Shown: positions 57,256 through 64,000 of the stretch, one piece after another
How positions within the stretch are numbered: the first letter of the stretch is position 1
How the letters are laid out: each line of letters begins with the position of its first letter
Origin: Beijerinckiaceae bacterium RH AL1
Lineage (GTDB): Bacteria; Pseudomonadota; Alphaproteobacteria; Rhizobiales; Beijerinckiaceae
Direction: 5' to 3'
Length of the DNA stretch: 64,000 nt
Assembly (NCBI GenBank): GCA_901457705.2
Contig: LR590083.2
Coordinates: 1,674,597 to 1,738,596, forward strand
Program-made: the position numbers and the translations under genes
The notes under the pieces: model-generated
The model's input: only the letters and a program-made list of their open reading frames with translations
Database searches by the model: none
Told to the model about the DNA's origin: nothing

Positions 57256-59734
57256 TTATCGCGCCCGACCAAGGAGGCCGGCGGCGGCCGACTTCAGGTT
57301 GGCGAGCGACAGGGGATGGAACGCGAATTCGACGGTGTGATGGCCCGCCGCCACCTCGACGCCGCGAAACAGCAGGTCGGCGCGCAGCAGCGGCCGCGCG
57401 ACGCCGTCGACGCGCACCGTCCAGCCGGGGTAGTCGACGTCGTGCAGCACGACGACGCCCGGCGCAGGCGTGTCGACGTCGAGGGTCACCGCATTGTCGG
57501 TGTAGCGCAGGATGCGCGCGCGCCCCGCAGGCGACAGGTCCCCCGACGTCGCGGCGATCTCGACGACCTTGAGGACGTGGTCGGGCGGCACGAGCAGCGC
57601 GCGATCGCCGATGCGGGCCGCATCCGCCGTCTCGATCAGCGCGTCCTCGCCCGGCGTGAACTGCGGCAGGCTGCCGGACCCGAGCGCATGCTGGCTGTCG
57701 ACCGGCACGAGGTGCGTCGCGACGCTGGCGCGCGGCACCACCGGCGTGTCGAGCTTGTAGAGGTAGAAGTCGCCGCCGCCGTAGAGCAAGGTGGCGCGCG
57801 GGCGCGGAAACGTGCGCGGCATGTCGGCGATCGGCTGGCGCAGCACGAGGTACTCGAGGCCGAGCAGCGTGGCGAGGCGCGAGTTGTAGCCGCGGAACGT
57901 GTCGGGGTAATCGCGCAGGTCGGAGAACCAGGAGTCCTCGTTGGCGCCGACGGCGCGGGCGTAGTCGGCGATTCGCAGCGGGTTGTAGCCGAGCGTGTCC
58001 TCGTACTTGTCGACCATGCCGGCGTTCTGCCAGGCGCCGAAGACGCCGAGGAACTCGACGCGCGGCCGCGCGCCCTCGGCGCGGCGTCGGGCAAGCTCGC
58101 CCTGCAAGACGGCGAGGCCGTGCGCCTGGTCGGGGACGGGCTCGATCAGGGCGCTGTAGGTCGAGGCGGGCTCCGCGTTCAGCGGCGAGGCGGCGTTGTG
58201 CCAGAGCAGCTGCGCGGCGGTCGCGGCGACGAGGGCCGTCGCGGCCAGCGGGCGCACGGTGCGGCCGCGGAAGGCGACGAGCGCGCCGACGACGACGAGC
58301 CCCGCGAACCCGGCAGTCACCAGCTGCCACAGCGAGCCTTCGAAGCGATGCGTGACCTCGGCGAAGATGAGCGCCGCGGCGACGAGGCCGGCGATCGTCG
58401 CCGTGGTGAGCGCGATCGCCGCCCAGGCGATCGGCCGCGGCGCGAGGATGCGCGGCAGGCCTTCCTCGACGAAGCGGTGCAGCAGGTAGCCGGAGAGGAA
58501 GGCCAGCGCGACGTTGATGAGGAACGAGGCGTCGGCAGGCCGGCGGTACATCGAGACGCCGGGCAGCCAGTCGAACACGAAGCCGAAGATCGAGGTGTAG
58601 CGGCCGAGGGCGTAGACGGTGGCCGCCGCCAGCACGCAGGCGAAGTAGCGGGCGCCGCGCTCGAGCAGCCGCGCGCCCGCCATCCCGTGCCAGAGCAGGA
58701 GAATGGCGGGCAGGGTGCCGGCGAAGAGGTAGTTGATCGAGCGGTCGGTCCAGTCCGTGCCGGTCACCGCCCCGACGCCGGGGCCCCAGTAATCGTAGAT
58801 CTTGTCGAGCGAGCCGAAGACGTTGGGCGCGAGCAGCGTCACGAGGTTGATCGGATCGAGCGAGCCCTCGAGCGCCCGCCCGTAGGCGATGCCGGGCCGG
58901 TTCGAGACATGCAGGAACTGCAGGGTCAGGAGGATCGGCACGATGAGCAGCGCGAGCGTCGTGCCGAAGGCGGCGGCGATGACGCCGGCGCGGGACACGA
59001 GATAGGCCATCGCCGCATCGGAGCGGAACGCCTGCCGCAGCACCGAGCCGGCGAGCGCCATGCACAAGAGGAAGGCGACCTGGTCGCGGCCGACGGCCAT
59101 CAGCGCGGTGAGGAGGCCGGCGAGCAGCGCGGTGCGCAGCGAGCGCGAATCGAGCGCCGCCTGCAGGCTCCACAGCGCCAGTGGGAAGAAGGAATAGGAG
59201 ATGATCATGCCGGTGTGCTGCAGGCGCGAGGCCGCGACGCCGCCCAGCATGAAGACAAGACCGGCCAGCACGCCGGCCTGCGGGTGCCAGCGCCAGCGCC
59301 GCGCCAGGCCGAGCATGCCGAGGCTGCCGAAGGCGAGATGCGCCATGATCACCGCGTCGAAGGCCTGCATCGAGGCCTGCGGCGCGACGAGCGCGAAGAG
59401 CACCATCGTCGGCGTGAAGAGCAGGGACTGCGGGTCGGCCGCCACGGGGTAGCCGCCGAACTGGTAGGGATTCCAGAGCGGCACGGTGCCGTGGTGCAGC
59501 GCGTCGGCGAGGAAGCGGAAGAACGGGTAGAACTGGTTTCGAGTCCCACGGCACGACGGCGCCGTCGATCTGCCAGCGCGCAAACGCGAGCGCCGCCGTG
59601 GCGAGAAGGCAGGCCGCGCAGACGAGGAACGTGCGCCGCGACCACGCCGTGGCGCGCAGGCGCAACGCGACGCGCTCGCGATCGGGCACGGGCGAGGTCA
59701 GCTCGCCGACGCGTGAGAACTCGAGGAAGGTCAT
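57256..59734 (-). CDS. YfhO-type polytopic membrane protein, apparent frameshift near 59538
   Basis: Large membrane protein with about 12-14 helices and a C-terminal soluble domain (about 270 residues), the layout of YfhO-like proteins thought to act on lipid-linked sugars. ATG 59734 (MTFLEFSRVGE) gives an N-terminus ending VVPWDSK; the rest (NQFYPFFRFLADALHHG onward) lies in another frame that runs to 57256. The switch falls at a run of three T (59537-59539). As sequenced the gene is broken; a sequencing error is equally possible. Motifs HHGTVPLWNPYQFGG and VAADPQSLLFTPTM are intact. Confidence 0.85.
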
Positions 59735-59902
59735 GCGCGGGTGCGCCTCCAGTCGCAGCCCCGCACCGGTTTGGAACCGCTCAACCCTGCACCTCCGCGC
59801 CCCCGCGCCCGATTGCATCGCAGGCTGCGATGCCGATCTAATGTGGCGGCCGTGCGATGTCGCGACGGCGCCCCTGCCTAAACCGGACAAGACGAACCGC
59901 GC

Positions 59903-60511
59903 ATGAACAGCACGTCGAACGACACGCGCACGACCGAGACGCGACGGAACGACACCATCCACCTCCTGGAGACGCGGCGCTCGGCGCCGGTCCCGTTCCT
60001 CGTCGAGCCCGGCCCCTCGCCGCGGGAGGTCGAGCAGATCCTCACCATCGCCGCGCGCGTGCCAGACCACGGCAAGCTCGCGCCGTGGCGCTTCATCGTC
60101 TTCTCCGGCGCCGGCAAGGCGCGCGCCGCGGCGATCGTCGGCGACGCCTTCGCCGCCGCCAACCCAGACGCCTCGGCCGACCGGATGGAGGCGGAACGCC
60201 GCCGATTCGCGGCGCCCCTGGTGATCGCCGTCGTGTCGAGCGCCGGCCCACACCACAAGATCCCGGAATGGGAGCAGGTCCTGTCGTCGGGCGCCGTGTG
60301 CATGAACCTCTGCATCGCCGCGAACGCGATGGGCTTTGCGACCGTCTGGCTTACCGAATGGTACGCCTACGACCGCGGCGTGCTCGAGCGCCTCGGGCTC
60401 GCGGCGCACGAGCGCATCGCCGGCTTCGTGAGCCTCGGCACGGCCTCGGGCCCGCGCGACGAGCGCCCGCGTCCGGTGGTAGCCGACATCACGACGCATT
60501 TTTCCGGCTGA
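59903..60511 (+). CDS. Nitroreductase-family protein (YdjA-like)
   Basis: 202 residues. FMN-binding nitroreductase fold: LLETRRSAPVPFLVEPGPS, ILTIAARVPDHGKLAPWRFIVF, SSGAVCMNLCIAANAMGFATVWLTEW and FVSLGTASG. The short form with PDHGKLAPWR matches the YdjA subgroup. Substrate unknown. Divergent from the YfhO-type gene. Confidence 0.9.
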   Translation: MNSTSNDTRTTETRRNDTIHLLETRRSAPVPFLVEPGPSPREVEQILTIAARVPDHGKLAPWRFIVFSGAGKARAAAIVGDAFAAANPDASADRMEAERRRFAAPLVIAVVSSAGPHHKIPEWEQVLSSGAVCMNLCIAANAMGFATVWLTEWYAYDRGVLERLGLAAHERIAGFVSLGTASGPRDERPRPVVADITTHFSG

Positions 60512-60628
60512 GGCTGTGCCAGAAAGAGCCTCGGTAGCCGGGGGCCAAGTAACGCACGGTTAGGATTAAGGCTCTCTTTACCATGATCTGAGACCGTGGG
60601 GCATCGCACCTCCCTCCGGTCGCTCCCG

Positions 60629-61912
60629 ATGATCCTGGAAAAGTTCCGCAGCTGGGCCGAGACCTCCTCGCCGGCGACGCGCGCCGAAGGAGCCACGGCT
60701 CTGGCCCGCGCCTATCTCCGCGCTCGCGCCACCGAGCGCCAGCGCCAGGACGCCGCGGCCGTGCTGACGAGCTTCCTCGACGATCCGGCGATCGTCGTGC
60801 GCAAGGCGCTTGCCGAGGCGCTCGCCGGCGCGCATGCGGCGCCGCACCACATCGTCCTCGCGCTCGCCGACGACCTGCCGGAGATCGCGGCGATCGTGCT
60901 CGCCCGCTCGCCGATCCTCACCGATGCCGAGCTGATCGATTGCGCGACGACGGCGGCCGGTCCGGCCGCGGTGGCGCTCGCCGAACGCCCCAGCCTTCCC
61001 ATCACCGTCGCGGCGCTGATCGCCGAGACCGCCGACGTCGACGCGCTCGTCGCGCTCGCCGGCAACCGCGGCGCGCCGCTCTCCGAAGCCGCGATCCGCC
61101 GCATGATCGAGCGTCACGGCGAGGCGGCCGAGCTGCGCGACGCGCTGCTCCAGCGCCTCGACCTGCCGATGGCCGCCCGCGTCGACCTCGTCGCCGCCGC
61201 GATGCGCGCGATGGCCGGCCTCGTCGCCGACCGCAAGTGGATGTCCGAGAGTCGCCTGAAGCGAATCGGCCGCGAGGCGCGCGACCGCGCCGCCATCACC
61301 ATCGCCGACACCTCGCAGGGCTGGGCCGCGACGCTCGAGCTTGTGCGGCACCTGCGCGACTCCGGCGATCTCACGCTGTCGCTGATCTTCCGCTCGATCC
61401 TGTCGGGCAAGATCGAGCTGTTCAAGGCCGCGCTCAGCGTCCTCTCCGACACCGCGCTGACCCGCGTCGACGCGATCGTCGATCGTTTCGAGGCCAACGC
61501 TTTCGCCGGGCTCTACCGCAAGGCCGGCCTGCCGGAGGCGCTGCTGGCGGCGACGCGAATCGCGCTGCAGGCGACGCGCGAGGCCGACTGGTCGAACCTG
61601 CGCCGCGCCTCGCTCTCGTGCCTCGTCATCGAGCGCGTGCTAACGGGCTGCGACGCGATCAACACGGGCGATCTCGACACGCTGATGGTGCTGCTGCGCC
61701 GCTTCGAATCCGAAGCGCGCCGCGAGGCCACGCGCGATGCCGGCCGCCTGCCGCATGCCGGCGCGCTGCGGCTCGAGCGCGAGCGCTTCGACCTGGCGCC
61801 GCTGCTGCTCGAAGACCTCGACGACGCGATGCCCGCGCGCGCCGCGACGCCGAAGCGAGTGGCCTTCACCGTCGACCTCGCCGCGATCGAGGCGGAGCTG
61901 CTGGCGGCGTAG
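60629..61912 (+). CDS. DUF2336 protein
   Basis: 427 residues from ATG 60629; a GTG at 60596 would add 11 residues. All-helical, HEAT-like N-terminal half (RAYLRARATERQRQDAAAVLTSFLDDPAIVVRKALAEALAG in part, then IAAIVLARSPILTDAELID), typical of DUF2336 proteins, which are nearly confined to alphaproteobacteria. The end is acidic. Function unknown. Confidence 0.88.
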   Translation: MILEKFRSWAETSSPATRAEGATALARAYLRARATERQRQDAAAVLTSFLDDPAIVVRKALAEALAGAHAAPHHIVLALADDLPEIAAIVLARSPILTDAELIDCATTAAGPAAVALAERPSLPITVAALIAETADVDALVALAGNRGAPLSEAAIRRMIERHGEAAELRDALLQRLDLPMAARVDLVAAAMRAMAGLVADRKWMSESRLKRIGREARDRAAITIADTSQGWAATLELVRHLRDSGDLTLSLIFRSILSGKIELFKAALSVLSDTALTRVDAIVDRFEANAFAGLYRKAGLPEALLAATRIALQATREADWSNLRRASLSCLVIERVLTGCDAINTGDLDTLMVLLRRFESEARREATRDAGRLPHAGALRLERERFDLAPLLLEDLDDAMPARAATPKRVAFTVDLAAIEAELLAA

Positions 61913-61921
61913 GATGCCGCC

Positions 61922-62509
61922 TCAGCCCAGCAGGCGCGTCGCCTTCGCGTAGTAGAGCAGGGCGATGGTCTTCGCGTCGATGATCTCGCCGCGCTCGATC
62001 ATCGCGATCGCCGCCTCGAGCGTCGTCTCGATCACCTCGATGTCCTCGCCCTCCTCGACGAGGCCGCCGCCCTTGTCGATGCGATCCGCCTCCGTGTAGG
62101 GCGCGACGAAGTAGTGCAGCCGCTCGGCGAAGGTGCCGGGCGAGGAATAGGCGACGAAGACGGGGCGCGGCGTGGCGGAGAGGCGGATGCCGGTCTCTTC
62201 CTCGGTCTCCTTCTTGACGCGGGTCAGCGGGTCGGCGCCCTCGAGCTTGCCGGCGCAGGCCTCGACGAGCGTCTCGGACCCGCCCTTGAGGAAGGCGACG
62301 CCGCGAAACTGGCGGATCAGGATGATCGTGCCGCGCGCGAGATCGTAAGGCAGGATCGCCACGCCGTCGTCGACGTTCAGGATCTCGCGCGTCGTCTCGC
62401 TCATTGCGCCGTCGGTCCGGCGGCGGCGGAACACCACCCGCTCCAGCGGCGAGAAATTGCCGCCGATCACCTCGCGGCTCAGGATCTCCGGCTTGTTCGA
62501 TGGCGGCAT
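61922..62509 (-). CDS. Nudix hydrolase, NudK/GDP-mannose pyrophosphatase-like
   Basis: 195 residues. N-terminal strand domain with RRRRTDGAMSETTREILNVDDGVAILPYD, then the Nudix box (CAGKLEGADPLTRVKKETEEETGIRL; RVKKETEEETG replaces the usual RELxEExG) and VYSSPGTF-like AYSSPGTFAERLHYFVA, typical of the NudF/NudK group hydrolysing sugar nucleotides. ATG 62509 shares one base with the nadK stop (TGATG), so the two genes form an operon. Confidence 0.88.
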   Translation of the reverse strand: MPPSNKPEILSREVIGGNFSPLERVVFRRRRTDGAMSETTREILNVDDGVAILPYDLARGTIILIRQFRGVAFLKGGSETLVEACAGKLEGADPLTRVKKETEEETGIRLSATPRPVFVAYSSPGTFAERLHYFVAPYTEADRIDKGGGLVEEGEDIEVIETTLEAAIAMIERGEIIDAKTIALLYYAKATRLLG

Positions 62510-63300
62510 CAGGGCCCGAACTGCTCGCGCAGGATGCGCTCGTCGAGCGAATGGCCGGGATCGTGCAGCAGCACGAGGCCGGTCTCGATGTCCATCTCGA
62601 TGACGACGTGGATGACGTGGCGGACCTCGAAATGGTCGGCGACGGCCGACACGGGCCGCTTCGTCGCCTCGATCACCTCGATCTCGATGCGCGCGGTGTC
62701 GCGCAGCAGCGCGCCGCGCCAGCGCCGCGGCCGGAACGCCGAGATCGGCGTGATGGTCATCAGCGAGGTGTTGAGCGGCAGGATCGGGCCGCCGACCGAC
62801 AGGTTGTAGGCGGTCGAGCCGGCGGGCGTCGCGGCGAGCACGCCGTCGGCGATCAGCTCGTCGAGCCGCTCGACGCCGTCGATCGAGATCTTCAGCTTCG
62901 CCGCCTGGTAGGTCTGGCGCGACAGGAAGACCTCGTTGATCGCGCGGCCCTCCGACACCTCGCCCGACTCGGAGGTGGCGCGCATTACGAGCGGATGGAT
63001 GATCGAGGGCTGGGCGACGTCGAGCCGCGCGCGCAGGTCGATGTCGCGCCACTCGTTCATGAGGAAGCCGACGGAGCCGTGGTTGATGCCGAAGATCGGC
63101 ACCGGCTTGTCCATGAAGCGATGCAGCGTCTGCAGCATCATGCCGTCGCCGCCGAGAGCGACGACGACGTCGGCCTCGGCCTCGGAGGCGCAGCCGTAGC
63201 GGGCGATGAAGGCGTCGCGGGCGCGGTCCGCATCGGGCGTGCCCGACGACAGGAACGCGATGCGCTCGAAGCGATGGCCGTCGCCGGGCTCGTCAGGCAT
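62509..63300 (-). CDS. nadK: NAD kinase
   Basis: Makes NADP from NAD. 263 residues. Motifs: VVVALGGDGMMLQTLH (GGDG phosphate-binding), FGINHGSVGFLMNEW, VLAATPAGSTAYNLSVGGPILP. Short alphaproteobacterial type. First gene of the nadK-nudix operon. Confidence 0.96.
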   Translation of the reverse strand: MPDEPGDGHRFERIAFLSSGTPDADRARDAFIARYGCASEAEADVVVALGGDGMMLQTLHRFMDKPVPIFGINHGSVGFLMNEWRDIDLRARLDVAQPSIIHPLVMRATSESGEVSEGRAINEVFLSRQTYQAAKLKISIDGVERLDELIADGVLAATPAGSTAYNLSVGGPILPLNTSLMTITPISAFRPRRWRGALLRDTARIEIEVIEATKRPVSAVADHFEVRHVIHVVIEMDIETGLVLLHDPGHSLDERILREQFGP

Positions 63301-63354
63301 CGGGGCGTCTCGTGGGGAGGAGGACGGGCTCTCGATGGCGTCGCCTCCGCTCTC

Positions 63355-63603
63355 TCAGTAGCGCGCGCGCAGCCCGTGCCGGCGATGGCGGTGGTGCACG
63401 AGCGGCACCGGCGGCGCGTCCTCATGGATGTAGCCGCCCGGCTCGTTCAGGTAGAGGTCGACCTGATCGGTCGAGGCGGTGGCGATGCAGCGGCCGTAGC
63501 TCGGCTCGAAGCCGGGGCTGCAGTAGTATTCGGCGCGCGCCGGCGCGGTCCCAGCGGCGGCGGCCGTTGCGAGGACGAGGGCGAGAAAGGCGCTGCGACG
63601 CAT
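63355..63603 (-). CDS. Small exported protein of unknown function
   Basis: 82 residues. Signal peptide 1-24 (ends ARA), then a short mature part with two Cys (EYYCSPGFEPSYGRCIATAS) and a basic His/Arg tail (VHHRHRRHGLRARY). Small secreted proteins with YYC...GRC are common in this order and uncharacterised. The gene follows a 51-base gap after nadK's start, on the same strand upstream of it. Confidence 0.62.
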   Translation of the reverse strand: MRRSAFLALVLATAAAAGTAPARAEYYCSPGFEPSYGRCIATASTDQVDLYLNEPGGYIHEDAPPVPLVHHRHRRHGLRARY

Positions 63604-63793
63604 GCTGGGGTCCCGGTGGCGGCTGACCGCCGTTCTAAGAAACAGCCTAGCCGATCCTCGCCCGCCGACCTAGCCCCTTGCCGGCGTTCGCCCTCGCCTG
63701 TTGCGCGCGGGCCGCGGCGACGCGCCCCCTGTCGCTTTCCGGCGGCCGCCACACGTATAGTTGCGTGCAGCATCGATCGCGGAGAGATCGGCC

Positions 63794-64000
63794 ATGTCGT
63801 GCAAGACCATGTCGCTATCGAGCGTTTCGCTCAAGACTACGTCGTTGAAGACCGGCGTCACTGCTCTCGTGCTCGCCCTCGCGCTGGCCGCTCCCGTGGG
63901 GGCGCAAGCCTTCACCGGCGTCGGCGGCTGCTCCGGGCTTCCCGAATATTACCGGGCGGTCGGCGCGCTGCAGGGCGGCATGGAGAGCGCCTGCGCCATG
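63794..64000 (+). CDS. Exported protein, 3' end outside window
   Basis: 69 codons visible, open to the right edge. Ser/Thr/Lys-rich leader (MSCKTMSLSSVSLKTTSL), a signal helix (TALVLALALAAPVGAQA) and the mature start FTGVGGCSGLPEYYRAVGALQGGMESACAM. GGAGAG lies 10 bases before the ATG. The family cannot be identified from this part. Confidence 0.6.
   Translation, partial: MSCKTMSLSSVSLKTTSLKTGVTALVLALALAAPVGAQAFTGVGGCSGLPEYYRAVGALQGGMESACAM

Noticed and set aside
57106-59841. 911-codon open frame on the plus strand
   Set aside because: Antisense to the YfhO-type gene and its neighbour; composition is Arg/Gly/Glu repeats with no domain.
57242-60499. 1085-codon open frame on the minus strand across the YfhO-type and nitroreductase genes
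   Set aside because: Only the middle part (59540-59734) encodes real protein, the N-terminus of the YfhO-type gene; the rest is out-of-frame or antisense to recognised genes.

Overview
The window is 64 kb of very GC-rich, densely coding chromosome from an alphaproteobacterium, most likely of the order Hyphomicrobiales (Rhizobiales). The evidence is the gene content and order: bamE / cytochrome bc1 chaperone / DUF177 / plsX / fabH / ihfA / MerR regulator, a 14-gene nuoA-N operon followed by birA, RNase J and methylmalonyl-CoA epimerase, an ExoR-like protein, DUF2336 and DUF2059 proteins, and BluB. It looks like core chromosome: no phage, plasmid, integrase, transposase gene or CRISPR was found.

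Layout. 1-1426: a Zn/Mn ABC-transporter binding protein (cut by the left edge) with a Zur-like box, and a TonB-domain protein. 1535-6077: the cytochrome c maturation operon ccmI-ccmE-ccmF-ccmH. 6170-8512: small secreted and unknown proteins and a phosphodiester glycosidase-like operon. 8667-14900: ribBA, bamE, then the lipid-synthesis run (DUF177, plsX, fabH) with ihfA and a MerR-like regulator. 14984-15061: tRNA-Pro(GGG). 15107-21004: bluB, an FAD oxidase, a Nudix hydrolase, purM-purN and a Pro/Ala-rich membrane protein. 21211-28727: sodB, a chemoreceptor, a ChbG/HpnK deacetylase divergent from a GT2 transferase plus murJ, and a photolyase. 28854-30265: a CDF transporter and a small exported protein. 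30522-46915: the complete nuo operon for respiratory complex I, carrying two extra genes (DUF2059 between nuoC and nuoD; a DUF559 nuclease-like gene between nuoD and nuoE). 47103-52292: birA, rnj, mce, dciA, mutY and a DUF4142 protein. 52626-64000: ilvD, exoR-like, small Cys-rich and crystallin-like proteins, a YfhO-type membrane protein, a nitroreductase, a DUF2336 protein, a NudK-type hydrolase, nadK and two small exported proteins (the last cut by the right edge).

Functional picture. Two large blocks serve respiration (heme attachment to c-type cytochromes; complex I). The rest is housekeeping: fatty-acid initiation, purines, riboflavin, NADP, branched-chain amino acids, peptidoglycan lipid II export, RNA decay and DNA repair.

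Most notable features. Three families of palindromic interspersed repeats fill most of the longer gaps inside the ccm and nuo operons. Several are read through in frame (upstream of ccmH, the 3' end of nuoM, the 3' end of the DUF559 gene), supply Shine-Dalgarno-like sequence, or are flanked by a short direct repeat that looks like an insertion scar. The DUF559 gene inside nuo is surrounded by and partly made of such repeats. Two genes carry apparent single-base frameshifts as sequenced: nuoE near 34581 and the YfhO-type gene near 59538.
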